Assembly (NCBI GenBank): GCA_025355485.1
Contig: JANXZP010000106.1
Location: 1-10,028, forward strand
DNA length: 10,028 nt
Reading direction: 5' to 3'
Source: Pseudomonadota bacterium
GTDB taxonomy: Bacteria; Pseudomonadota; Gammaproteobacteria; Xanthomonadales; Xanthomonadaceae
Of this stretch, positions 1 to 8,480 are shown piece by piece. Numbering within the stretch: the first letter of the stretch is position 1; the number at the start of each line of letters is the position of its first letter. A model generated the notes under the pieces. It saw only the letters and a list, made by a program, of their open reading frames with translations, was not told the origin of the DNA and made no database searches. Position numbers and translations under genes: made by a program.

Positions 1-486
<486 letters not shown>

Positions 487-509
487 GATCGACTGAACTA
501 TCCGGAAGT

Positions 510-532
510 CTGATTCTTTCAGAGCGAATCAG
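510..532. terminator. Inverted repeat between convergent genes, possible bidirectional terminator
   Basis: CTGATTC (510-516) and GAATCAG (526-532) are perfect complements around a 9-nt loop. They lie in the 52-bp gap between the stop of the acyl-CoA dehydrogenase gene and the stop of the convergent kinase gene. Position and symmetry fit a transcription end serving both strands. The stem is short, only moderately GC-rich and lacks a following T-run, so intrinsic termination is uncertain. Confidence 0.3.
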
Positions 533-538
533 CAGGCC

Positions 539-2407
539 TCAGAGATCGCCCTGGGGCTGCGCTTCGTTGCCGTTCAGGTGCGACTGGATGCGCCTGGCAA
601 GCCTCTCGGCCTGCCGCTGGCCCAAGCCGCCGACGTCGATCTCACCGCCGTTCGTAGTTGCGCGGATCGCGGCGGAACCGAGAATTTTCCCATTGAACTC
701 CACCACCAGCCCCAATTGCGGGGCCTCAAGCGCCAGGCCAGCCAAGCGTCGCGAGGCCTCGGGCTTGTAGGTGATTCTCAGGATGGGCTGGTCGGATGAA
801 TCCACGTCGGCACGCACTGCCTGGGCTCCCTTCAACAACGGGAACCTGCGCTTGAGCACGCACACCGGCTGGCTGTTGCGTGGATTCCACGAAGTCAGGT
901 ATTCGATCTTCGCGTTGTCGTGCGCGCCGGTTCCGCAGGTCATGCGGATGGTCAATCCTTTTTGCGATTCTGCTTCCTCGGACGACGCGTCCGAGGCCGC
1001 CGAAATATTCGACGCGGCGCCATTCGCGGGCGTTTTCTGATCCGATGCTGCGCTGGCCGCACTTGTCGTCGGAACGGGTACTGGCAAGGCCGGTTCCACT
1101 GGCTTCGCGAGATGTGGCGCCGGTTCCGCCGCCGCCGCAGTGGGGGACGCGACCGGTCGCGCAGGTTTCGGCGGGGGCGCCGCTGCTGCCGATATCGGCG
1201 GCGGTATTGGGGGATGCGCGATCGACGGAGTCGATCCGGTAGCGGACACATCAGGTTTCGCCTGCGTCGCTGGATGGTCGGATCCTGCTGACACCAGCGG
1301 CGACAGGTCCGGTTCCGCAGGCTTCACATCAGACATCGGTGACGGCGGTGAAGTCTGCGTGTTGCTCGCGATGGACCGGTGATCGGATGGTGGAGGCGCT
1401 GCATTTCGCCAGTACGAATAGCCGGCGATCGCAGCGGCCAGAACCAACGCCGAAAATCCGATCCATGCCCGGCGCCTGCCGGATCCGCCGGAAGTCTGCG
1501 CAGCGCTGCGCTTGGTATTCGCCGGTTGCGACAACGGTGTAGGTGAGGGCATCGGCTGCGCTTGCATTCCGATCGCCACGGTCGCCGCCGAATACAGCGC
1601 TTGTTCGAGTTCGGCGATCAGCGCGCTGGCTGACTGGAAGCGTTGCCCGGGTTGCTTCGCCAGCCCGCGCTCGAGCACCGCCGCGACGTTCGGCGATAGC
1701 AAGCGCAAGCTGTCCGTCGGCAGCGGCTCCATGATGTGCTTGATCAGGATCGCGTGCGGCGTATCGGCATCGAACGGCAGGCTGCCGGTGAGCCACTGGT
1801 AGCAGATTACCGCCAGGGCATAGACGTCGGTGTATGGGCCGAGTTGCAAACCTTGCGCCTGCTCGGGCGACATATAGGGCGGCGAACCCAGCACTTCGCC
1901 GGCGGCGGTATTCGCCCCACTGGCGCCTTCGAGCATCTTGGCGACGCCGAAATCGGCCAGGTACACGGCGCCGTCGCCCGACAGCAGGATGTTCTGCGGC
2001 TTTAGGTCGCGGTGGATCACGCCCTTGCGGTGCGCGTAGTCCAGCGCGGCGGCGACCCCGCGCAGCATCGCCAACCCCTCCGGCACCGGCAACGGCCGCG
2101 CCGCGAGGCGCATCGCGAAATCGCCGCCGTCGACATAACGCAACGCCATCCACGGCACGTCGTCGGTGATGCCGTAGCGGTACAGCGGAATGATGTTGGG
2201 ATGGTCCAGGCTGCCGATCAGCCGGGCTTCCTGCTCGAAGCGCGCCGAGAACTGCGCATCGTCCACCAGATGCTCGGGCAGCACCTTGAGCGCGACCTGG
2301 CGATCGATTCCGGGCTCGCGCACCAGGTACACGGTCGCCATGCCGCCGCGACCCAGTCGCGATACGACGGTGTAACCAGCGAATTGCGATCCGGCTTCAA
2401 AGCGCAT
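539..2407 (-). CDS. Membrane-anchored Ser/Thr protein kinase with SecD-P1-head-like C-terminal domain
   Basis: This 622-aa Hanks-type (PknB-like) kinase would phosphorylate Ser/Thr on protein targets. Residues about 12-270 form a complete catalytic domain: glycine loop LGRGGMATV (18-26), ATP Lys41, helix-C Glu60, catalytic HRDLKPQN (132-139), DFG (152-154) and SPE (180-182). All key residues are present, so it should be active. A hydrophobic segment at about 314-333, preceded by RRR, is a single transmembrane helix, leaving the kinase in the cytoplasm. Residues about 335-483 are a Pro/Ala/Ser-rich linker. Residues 484-622 form a folded domain outside the membrane, with Cys491 and Cys516 as a possible disulphide. 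Its last 100 residues resemble the SecD P1 head: FPLLKGAQAVRADVD, then LRITYKPEASRRLAGLAL, then VVEFNGKILGSAAI, then a closing GG-EIDVGGL segment before a final helix. Typical kinases of this type carry PASTA, TPR or WD repeats instead. The start ATG follows an AGGGGAA ribosome site. The gene is divergent from glutamate dehydrogenase. Targets are unknown. Confidence 0.93.
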   Translation of the reverse strand: MRFEAGSQFAGYTVVSRLGRGGMATVYLVREPGIDRQVALKVLPEHLVDDAQFSARFEQEARLIGSLDHPNIIPLYRYGITDDVPWMALRYVDGGDFAMRLAARPLPVPEGLAMLRGVAAALDYAHRKGVIHRDLKPQNILLSGDGAVYLADFGVAKMLEGASGANTAAGEVLGSPPYMSPEQAQGLQLGPYTDVYALAVICYQWLTGSLPFDADTPHAILIKHIMEPLPTDSLRLLSPNVAAVLERGLAKQPGQRFQSASALIAELEQALYSAATVAIGMQAQPMPSPTPLSQPANTKRSAAQTSGGSGRRRAWIGFSALVLAAAIAGYSYWRNAAPPPSDHRSIASNTQTSPPSPMSDVKPAEPDLSPLVSAGSDHPATQAKPDVSATGSTPSIAHPPIPPPISAAAAPPPKPARPVASPTAAAAEPAPHLAKPVEPALPVPVPTTSAASAASDQKTPANGAASNISAASDASSEEAESQKGLTIRMTCGTGAHDNAKIEYLTSWNPRNSQPVCVLKRRFPLLKGAQAVRADVDSSDQPILRITYKPEASRRLAGLALEAPQLGLVVEFNGKILGSAAIRATTNGGEIDVGGLGQRQAERLARRIQSHLNGNEAQPQGDL

Positions 2408-2411
2408 CGGG

Positions 2412-2418
2412 TTCCCCT
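2412..2418 (-). promoter_or_regulatory. Ribosome binding site of the kinase gene
   Basis: On the minus strand AGGGGAA ends 4 nt before the ATG at 2407-2405. This supports that ATG as the start and agrees with the kinase fold beginning about ten residues later. Confidence 0.55.
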
Positions 2419-2454
2419 ATGCCGGCCCACAGCGAGCGATCCGGGCTTGCGCGA

Positions 2455-2476
2455 GTTCCAGCGGTGATGATGGAAC
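2455..2476. repeat. Inverted repeat GTTCCA-N10-TGGAAC in divergent control region
   Basis: GTTCCA (2455-2460) and TGGAAC (2471-2476) are perfect complements separated by 10 nt. A second, overlapping dyad, GCGGT (2461-2465) with ACCGC (2475-2479), could form an alternative stem. The site lies 48 bp upstream of the kinase ATG and about 140 bp upstream of the preferred glutamate dehydrogenase start, where a regulator controlling one or both genes could bind. The half-sites are short and might occur by chance. I could not pick convincing -35/-10 promoter boxes for either gene in this 207-bp region. Confidence 0.25.
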
Positions 2477-2614
2477 CGCGGATGGCCCATGGCAACAGGC
2501 ACCAGACGGCACTGTCATGCAACGCATCGGCGCGCACACGGTTTACAGCGCTGGCCCCGCATCGGCCACAGCCGGTATCCTTGCAATCCGTCCGCATCCT
2601 TTGAAGAACCGCGC

Positions 2615-5600
2615 GTGAAAAAGACCCCCGGCTCCACTCCAAAGTCGACCGCCGCGAACTCCGCCACTCAGCTGAAACCAGCGACGTCCTCCGACATCCT
2701 CACCGCGATCAAGCGCGGGCCGTCGGGCAAGGACGCGGACTACCGGCGCTATGCCGAGTGCCTGTTCGCGCGGGTGTCGACCGACGACCTGGCCCTGCAC
2801 GATGCAGCCGACTGGATGGCGATCGCCGCCAGCCTGTACGCGCGGATGCGCACGCGCAAGGCCGGCACGGCGGTGGTGCGCGTGTTCAACCCCGCTCTGG
2901 CGACGGACGGCTGGAACTCGCCGCATACCGCGATCGAGATCGTCAACGACGACATGCCGTTCCTGGTCGATACCGTCGGCCTCGCGGTGACGCAGGCTGG
3001 CATGGGTGTGCACATGCTGATGCATCCGGTGCCGGAGGTGACGCGCGATGGTCGCGGCAAGCTGACCGGCGTCGGCGCGGGCAAGCCCGAGTCGCTGATT
3101 TACGCGGAGATCGATCGCCTGACCGAAACAGCGGACATCGCCGCGTTCGAGGCGAACCTGCGCGAGGCGCTTGAGGAAGTGCGCTCGAGCGTCCAGGACT
3201 GGTCGGCGATGCGCGGACGCATGCTCGCGATCGCCGATGAATTCGTGCAGCGCAAGATGCCGGTGGACGCGAGGGAGCGTGCGGAGTCGGAAGCGTTCCT
3301 GCGCTGGGCGGCGGCGGATCATTTCACCTTCCTCGGTTATCGCGAATACCGCGTGGCCAAACGCGGCAAGGAAGAAGTGCTGGCCGCGGTCGATGGTTCA
3401 GGCCTCGGGCTGCTGCGCGAGGCGCAGGGCCAGTCCGCGCCGCGGCTTATCCGCAGCCTCGCCGCGCACAAATACACAGGCCCCGCGCAGGCGCTGATCC
3501 TGACCAAGACCAATTCGCGTTCGCGCGTGCACCGCGCGGGCTACATGGACTACATCGGCGTGCTGCGTTACGACGCGCACGGCAAGGCGATCGCCGAAGA
3601 ACGTTTCCTCGGCCTGTTCACCTCCAGCGCGTATGCGCGCAGCCCGCGCGAGATCCCGCTGGTGCGCGAGCGCTACGCGCAGGTGATGACGCAATCGGGC
3701 CTGGGTTCGAGCAGCCACAGCGGCAAGGCGCTGCGGCACATCATCGAGACGCTGCCGCGCGACGAGTTGTTCCAGTCGTACACCGACGAATTGTTGCGAA
3801 CCGGCATGGGCGTGCTGGGCCTGCACGAGCGCCCGCGCAGCCGGCTGTTCCTGCGCCGCGATCGTTTCGGCCGCTTCTTCTCGGCGCTGGTGTACATCCC
3901 GCGCGATCGTTTCAACAGCGAGAACCGCGCGCGCATCGAAGCGTTGTTGAAAGACGCGCTGCACGCAGAGCAGGTGGACACAACGATCCAGGTCGGCGAA
4001 TCGCCGCTCGCGCAACTGCACATGATCGTGCGGCCGCGCGCAGGCGACGTGGTCGATGTGGACGAGGGCGCGATCGAGGCACAGATCGCCCACATCGTGC
4101 GCAACTGGCAGGACGAACTGCGCGACGAATTGATCCTGCGCCACGGGGATTCCATCGGCGGATCGCTCTACGTGCGTTACGCGGGCGACCTGCCGGCGAG
4201 CTATGTCGATGCGATGACGCCGGCCGGTGCGATCACGGATTTCGAGCAGGCCGAACGCCTGCGCGGCCCGAACGACCTGGAATTGCGCCTGTATCGAACC
4301 GGCGAAGGCGACGACCAGCGTCTGCGCTTCAAGCTGCTGCGCAAGGGCGACGCTGTGTATCTGTCCGATGCGTTGCCGATGATGGAGAACATGGGGCTGC
4401 GGATCGTATCCGAGCATCCGTATGCGATTCCGGTCGGCGACGACATCCTGCAGATCCAGGATTTCGAGGTGCAGTCGGCCGCGGAGAACGTGGATATCGC
4501 GGCCATCAGCACGACGTTCGAGCATGCGTTCGAGGCCGTCTGGAGCGGCCATGCCGAGAGCGACGGCTTCAACCGGCTGATCCTTTCCGCGCGCCTGGAC
4601 TGGCGCCAGGTCGCGATGCTGCGCGGCTACTGCAAATACCTGCTGCAGACCGGCGTGCCGTTTTCGCAGGCTTACGTGGAAGCCACGTTCAACCGTTATC
4701 CGCTGATCGCGCGGTTGATGGTGGAGTTGTTCGAGTCGCGCTTCGATCCGGCGCACAGCGCGGGCAAGGGCGGCAAGGGCGGCAGCGACGAAGCCGCACG
4801 CGAGAAACTGCGTGCAGGGCTCGAAGCGATCACGCGCGAATCGCTCAAGCATTCCGCCGGAACCCTGATCGAGGAAGTCGCGTACGCACGCGGACTCGAC
4901 CGCGACGCGCAGATCGACGCCTGCATGGACGCGCTCGCGCTGCTGCTCGAGAACGTCGCGAGCCTCGACGAGGACCGCATCCTGCGCAGCTACATGGGCG
5001 TGATCAACGCGACCCTGCGCACCAGTTTCTACCAGTTGCACGACGGCAAACCGCGCGAATACATCAGCTTCAAGTTCGACGCGTCGAAAGTGCCCGACCT
5101 GCCGAAGCCGCGTCCGTACCGCGAGATCTTCGTGTACGCGCCGCGCATCGAGGGCGTGCACCTGCGCTTCGGTCCGGTCGCGCGCGGCGGCCTGCGCTGG
5201 TCGGATCGTCGCGAGGATTTCCGCACCGAAGTGCTGGGCCTGGTGAAGGCGCAGATGGTCAAGAACACCGTGATCGTGCCGGTCGGATCGAAGGGCGGGT
5301 TCTTCGTCAAGCGTCCGCCGTCCACGCCCGATCGCGACGCGCAACTCGCCGAAGGCATCGCCTGCTACAAGCTGTTCATCAACGGATTGCTCGACATCAC
5401 CGACAACATCGTCGATGGCAAGACCGTGCATCCGCAGAGCGTGATCCGTCACGACGACGACGATCCCTACCTCGTGGTCGCCGCCGACAAGGGCACCGCG
5501 ACCTTCTCCGACATCGCCAACGCAGTGAGCGCGGAACACGGCTTCTGGCTCGGCGATGCGTTTGCGTCGGGCGGCTCGGTCGGTTACGACCACAAGGCCA

Positions 5601-7579
5601 TGGGCATCACCGCGAAAGGCGCGTGGGAATCGGTCAAGCGCCACTTCCGCGCGATGGGCCGCGACAGCCAGACCCAGGATTTCACCTGCGTCGGCGTCGG
5701 CGACATGTCGGGCGACGTGTTCGGCAACGGCATGCTGCTCTCGCGCCACATCAAGCTGCTCGCCGCGTTCGACCACCGGCACATCTTCCTCGATCCGAAC
5801 CCCGACGCCGAAAGATCCTTCATCGAACGCGAGCGCATGTTCAAGCTGCCGCGTTCGTCGTGGGCCGATTACGATGCGAAGTTGATCAGTGCAGGCGGCG
5901 GCATCCATCCGCGCGGCGCCAAGAGCGTCGCGATCACGCCGCAGGTGCGCATGGCGCTAGCCATCGACGATGGCGTCGAACAGATGACGCCGGCCGAGCT
6001 GATGTCTGCGATCCTCAAGGCGCCGGTGGACCTGCTGTGGAACGGCGGCATCGGCACCTACGTCAAGGCGTCCAGTGAAACCCACGCCGACGTCGGCGAC
6101 CGCGCGAACAACGCGCTGCGCGTCAACGGCGGCGAACTTCGCTGCAAGACGGTGGGCGAGGGCGGCAATCTCGGCTGCACACAGCGTGGACGCATCGAGG
6201 CCGCGCTCAACGGCGTGCTGCTCAATACCGATTTCATCGACAACTCCGCCGGCGTGGACACCTCCGACCACGAAGTCAACATCAAGATCCTGCTCAACGA
6301 CGCGGTGCAACGCAAGGAATTGAACGAAACCAAACGCAACGCGTTGCTCGCGCGGATGACCGACGAGGTCGGCGCGCTTGTCCTCAACGACAACTACCGG
6401 CAGAACCAGGCGATCAGCCTGATGGAACGGATGAGCCTGTCGCGCCTCGGCTCCAAGCAGCACTTCATCCGCACCCTGGAAGCGCAGGGACTGCTCGACC
6501 GCCAGCTCGAATTCCTGCCGTCGGACGCGGAATTCTCCGCACGCAAGTCGCGCGGCGTGGGGCTGACGCGGCCGGAACTGTCGATCCTGCTGTCGTACGC
6601 GAAGATCGTGATCTTTCAGCAACTGCTGGCATCGGACGTGCCCGAGGACAATTTTCTGTCGGCCGAACTCGCGCGTTATTTCCCGCAACCGCTGCGCGAA
6701 AAATACGGCGAACACATGCAGCGCCACCGCCTGCGCCGCGAGATCATCGCCACGGTAGTGACCAATTCGATCGTCAACCGCATGGGTGCGAGCTTCCTGC
6801 TGCGCATGCAGGAAGACACCGGTCGCACGCCTGGCGAAGTCGCGAAGGCATTCGCGATCACCCGCGAGACCATCGATGCGCGCGCGCTGTGGAAGATGAT
6901 CGATGCGCTCGACGGCAAGGTGCCCGAATCGGTGCAGGTCGATGCATTGCACACGATCTGGTCGTTGCAGCGATCATTCACGCGCTGGCTCTTGTCGCGG
7001 CCCGGCGCGATCCCCGACATCGCGAGCGCAGTGGATCGCTACCACGACGGCTTCAAGGACATCCGTTCAGGACAGGGCATCCTGCCCGCATCGCTGCGGC
7101 CTGCGTATGAAGCCAGCCTGCGCGACTGGAAAGACAAGGGCGTGCCGACCGAACTCGGTGGACAACTCGCCGCATTGCCGTACCTGGAAGCGTGCTGCGA
7201 CATCATCGAACTCGCGCGCGAGCGCAAGCTCAAGTCGGTCGACGTGGCGAAGGTCTGGTTCCGCCTCGGCGACGCGCTGAGCCTGCCGTGGCTGGCCGCG
7301 CAGATCGATGCGCTGAAAGTGGACGGCCGCTGGCATGCGGTCGCGCGCGGCGTGCTGCGCGACGAACTCGCCGCCCAACAGCGGTCTCTCGTCAGGCAGG
7401 TGCAGGCGATGCCGGGTGCAAACGCCGACGCCAAGGTCAAGGCATGGATCGAACGCGACGATCCGTCGCTGCGCTTCACGATGTCCATGTTGCAGGAACT
7501 GGCCGCGCAAAAGACCCTCGACTATCCGACCGCGTCGGTCGCGGTGCAGCGGCTGTCGCAACTGGCGTCACGTGGGTGA
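2615..7579 (+). CDS. gdhB: NAD-specific glutamate dehydrogenase, large (180-kDa) class
   Basis: It oxidatively deaminates L-glutamate to 2-oxoglutarate and ammonia with NAD+, feeding amino-acid carbon into the TCA cycle; it is cytoplasmic and homo-oligomeric in characterised members. From the GTG at 2615 the protein is about 1654 aa, close to the family's usual 1600-1650. The N-terminal half (about 1-700) is the long regulatory region, which carries ACT-like modules in this family. The catalytic core has GPVARGGLRWSDR (853-865), the lysine-rich substrate region with Lys878, Lys883 and Lys893 (in PVGSKGGF), the NAD-binding loop GVGDMSGDVFG (1027-1037) and LLWNGGIGTYVK further on. A helical C-terminal domain follows. 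The frame continues upstream to an ATG at 2489, but those 42 extra residues are Arg/His/Cys-rich and unlike a protein N-terminus. The GTG follows GAAGAA at a 6-nt distance and begins a Lys/Thr/Ser-rich leader. The symbol gdhB follows Pseudomonas usage; gdh or gluD is also used. The reading frame is intact. Confidence 0.95.
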   Translation: MKKTPGSTPKSTAANSATQLKPATSSDILTAIKRGPSGKDADYRRYAECLFARVSTDDLALHDAADWMAIAASLYARMRTRKAGTAVVRVFNPALATDGWNSPHTAIEIVNDDMPFLVDTVGLAVTQAGMGVHMLMHPVPEVTRDGRGKLTGVGAGKPESLIYAEIDRLTETADIAAFEANLREALEEVRSSVQDWSAMRGRMLAIADEFVQRKMPVDARERAESEAFLRWAAADHFTFLGYREYRVAKRGKEEVLAAVDGSGLGLLREAQGQSAPRLIRSLAAHKYTGPAQALILTKTNSRSRVHRAGYMDYIGVLRYDAHGKAIAEERFLGLFTSSAYARSPREIPLVRERYAQVMTQSGLGSSSHSGKALRHIIETLPRDELFQSYTDELLRTGMGVLGLHERPRSRLFLRRDRFGRFFSALVYIPRDRFNSENRARIEALLKDALHAEQVDTTIQVGESPLAQLHMIVRPRAGDVVDVDEGAIEAQIAHIVRNWQDELRDELILRHGDSIGGSLYVRYAGDLPASYVDAMTPAGAITDFEQAERLRGPNDLELRLYRTGEGDDQRLRFKLLRKGDAVYLSDALPMMENMGLRIVSEHPYAIPVGDDILQIQDFEVQSAAENVDIAAISTTFEHAFEAVWSGHAESDGFNRLILSARLDWRQVAMLRGYCKYLLQTGVPFSQAYVEATFNRYPLIARLMVELFESRFDPAHSAGKGGKGGSDEAAREKLRAGLEAITRESLKHSAGTLIEEVAYARGLDRDAQIDACMDALALLLENVASLDEDRILRSYMGVINATLRTSFYQLHDGKPREYISFKFDASKVPDLPKPRPYREIFVYAPRIEGVHLRFGPVARGGLRWSDRREDFRTEVLGLVKAQMVKNTVIVPVGSKGGFFVKRPPSTPDRDAQLAEGIACYKLFINGLLDITDNIVDGKTVHPQSVIRHDDDDPYLVVAADKGTATFSDIANAVSAEHGFWLGDAFASGGSVGYDHKAMGITAKGAWESVKRHFRAMGRDSQTQDFTCVGVGDMSGDVFGNGMLLSRHIKLLAAFDHRHIFLDPNPDAERSFIERERMFKLPRSSWADYDAKLISAGGGIHPRGAKSVAITPQVRMALAIDDGVEQMTPAELMSAILKAPVDLLWNGGIGTYVKASSETHADVGDRANNALRVNGGELRCKTVGEGGNLGCTQRGRIEAALNGVLLNTDFIDNSAGVDTSDHEVNIKILLNDAVQRKELNETKRNALLARMTDEVGALVLNDNYRQNQAISLMERMSLSRLGSKQHFIRTLEAQGLLDRQLEFLPSDAEFSARKSRGVGLTRPELSILLSYAKIVIFQQLLASDVPEDNFLSAELARYFPQPLREKYGEHMQRHRLRREIIATVVTNSIVNRMGASFLLRMQEDTGRTPGEVAKAFAITRETIDARALWKMIDALDGKVPESVQVDALHTIWSLQRSFTRWLLSRPGAIPDIASAVDRYHDGFKDIRSGQGILPASLRPAYEASLRDWKDKGVPTELGGQLAALPYLEACCDIIELARERKLKSVDVAKVWFRLGDALSLPWLAAQIDALKVDGRWHAVARGVLRDELAAQQRSLVRQVQAMPGANADAKVKAWIERDDPSLRFTMSMLQELAAQKTLDYPTASVAVQRLSQLASRG
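4763..4786 (+). repeat. Short in-frame tandem repeat (Gly-Lys-Gly) within glutamate dehydrogenase
   Basis: The 9-mer GGCAAGGGC occurs twice in a row (4763-4771 and 4772-4780), followed by GGCAGC, and encodes GKGGKGGS from residue 717. It sits just after LFESRFDPAHSA in what looks like a flexible loop between the regulatory half and the catalytic half. It probably arose by replication slippage and does not disturb the frame. Confidence 0.6.
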
Positions 7580-7591
7580 GGTTGGATTGCT

Positions 7592-7642
7592 TGCGAGCCA
7601 TCGGCTCGCATCCGACCGAACGCCCCGAGTCCAGCGAGGGGC
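7592..7642 (+). terminator. Two stem-loops after glutamate dehydrogenase, possible terminator
   Basis: A perfect 8-bp inverted repeat, TGCGAGCC (7592-7599) and GGCTCGCA (7603-7610), has a 3-nt loop and starts 12 nt after the glutamate dehydrogenase stop. A second, weaker stem, GCCCC (7622-7626) with GGGGC (7638-7642), follows. The first hairpin is GC-rich and well placed to end or protect the long upstream transcript. Neither stem is followed by a T-run, so this may be an attenuating or mRNA-stabilising structure rather than a classic intrinsic terminator. Confidence 0.4.
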
Positions 7643-7685
7643 CGGGGAAGAGTGCGATAGTCTTGGCTATGCTGATCGTGTGATC

Positions 7686-7690
7686 AGGAG
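7686..7690 (+). promoter_or_regulatory. Ribosome binding site of nadK
   Basis: AGGAG lies 6 nt before the ATG at 7697, a near-ideal Shine-Dalgarno site that fixes the NAD kinase start. A TATGCT at 7668-7673 could be a -10 box for a separate promoter, but no convincing -35 box lies upstream of it. Confidence 0.75.
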
Positions 7691-7696
7691 CAACCC

Positions 7697-8467
7697 ATGA
7701 CAGCAACACCCCGCATCGCCTTCCTCGCCAGTCGCGCGCCCGACGCGCAGGCCGCGCTGGCCGAATTGCAGGCCGTGCATGGCCGGCACGAACCCGACGC
7801 CGCCGATGTGCTGTGCGCGCTCGGCGGCGATGGCTTCATGCTGCAGACCCTGCATCGCCACGGCCCGCGCGGGCTGCCGGTGTACGGCATGAAACTCGGA
7901 ACGGTCGGCTTCTTGATGAACCACTACGAGCGCGACGGCCTGGTCGAACGCATCGCCGCCGCGCATCCGGCGCATCTGCGGCCGCTGGAGATGGCCGCAG
8001 TCACCGAGTCCGGCGCGACCGTGACATCGCTCGCCTACAACGAAGTCTCGCTGTTGCGGCAGACGCGCCAGGCCGCGCACCTGCGCATTCATCTCAACGA
8101 TCGCGCGCGCCTGGACGAACTCGTCTGCGACGGCGTGCTCGTCGCGACGCCCGCCGGCAGCACTGCGTACAACTTTTCCGCGCACGGGCCGATCCTTCCG
8201 TTCGGATCGAACGTGATCGCGCTGACCCCGATCGCCGCGTTCCGCCCACGCCGCTGGCGCGGCGCACTACTGCGCTCCGACACCGAAGTGCGCTTCGAGG
8301 TGCTCGACCCCGACAAGCGCCCGCTCAGCGCGACCGCCGATTCGCACGAAGTGCGCGACGTGATCGATGTCCGCGTGCGCGAATCGCAAACCCACAGCGT
8401 CACCCTGCTGTTCGATCCCGAGCACAACCTCGAGGAACGGATTCTCAATGAGCAGTTTGTAAGTTGA
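7697..8467 (+). CDS. nadK: NAD kinase (ATP-dependent NAD+ phosphorylation)
   Basis: It phosphorylates NAD+ to NADP+ using ATP (or polyphosphate in some members), the only route to NADP, in the cytoplasm. The 256-aa protein has the family signature GGDG at 43-46, with Asp45 as the expected catalytic/metal residue. It also has NEVSLLR (115-121) and the long glycine/threonine segment DGVLVATPAGSTAYN (145-159), followed by SAHGPILP. At 256 aa it is shorter than the roughly 290-aa E. coli enzyme because the N-terminal extension is missing; short forms are usual in Xanthomonadales-type gammaproteobacteria. The start is supported by AGGAG six bases upstream. It follows glutamate dehydrogenase by 117 bp containing stem-loops, so it is probably transcribed at least partly on its own. 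The next ORF begins 13 bp after its stop. Confidence 0.96.
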   Translation: MTATPRIAFLASRAPDAQAALAELQAVHGRHEPDAADVLCALGGDGFMLQTLHRHGPRGLPVYGMKLGTVGFLMNHYERDGLVERIAAAHPAHLRPLEMAAVTESGATVTSLAYNEVSLLRQTRQAAHLRIHLNDRARLDELVCDGVLVATPAGSTAYNFSAHGPILPFGSNVIALTPIAAFRPRRWRGALLRSDTEVRFEVLDPDKRPLSATADSHEVRDVIDVRVRESQTHSVTLLFDPEHNLEERILNEQFVS

Positions 8468-8480
8468 TGGCGGGCTGTGT

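Noticed and set aside
1030..1400. Pro/Ala-rich repetitive-looking stretch within the kinase gene as a DNA repeat array or CRISPR
   Set aside because: No regular repeat unit or spacer is present; it encodes the low-complexity linker between the membrane helix and the C-terminal domain.
1329..2153. Second minus-strand open frame (274 codons) overlapping the kinase gene
   Set aside because: It is an out-of-frame Arg/Ala-rich shadow of the kinase catalytic domain; the true frame carries every kinase motif.
2012..2467. Plus-strand open frame antisense to the kinase N-terminus and crossing into the divergent region
   Set aside because: It is His/Arg/Gln-rich with no domain and covers the conserved kinase coding sequence on the other strand.
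2542..2581. TTTACA (2542) and TATCCT (2576) as promoter boxes for glutamate dehydrogenase
   Set aside because: The gap is 28 bp, far from the 16-18 bp expected, and neither box has a suitable partner at the right distance.
3398..5908. Very long minus-strand open frame (836 codons) opposite glutamate dehydrogenase
   Set aside because: It is the mirror of a GC-rich gene with strong third-position bias. Its translation is His/Arg/Ala/Val-rich without recognisable domains, and the plus-strand protein has unmistakable family motifs throughout.
5957..6952. Minus-strand open frame of 331 codons
   Set aside because: It is also antisense to conserved glutamate dehydrogenase sequence, with similar shadow composition and no domain.
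7667..8185. Minus-strand open frame (172 codons) opposite nadK
   Set aside because: It is a shadow of the NAD kinase gene; no ribosome site or domain supports it.
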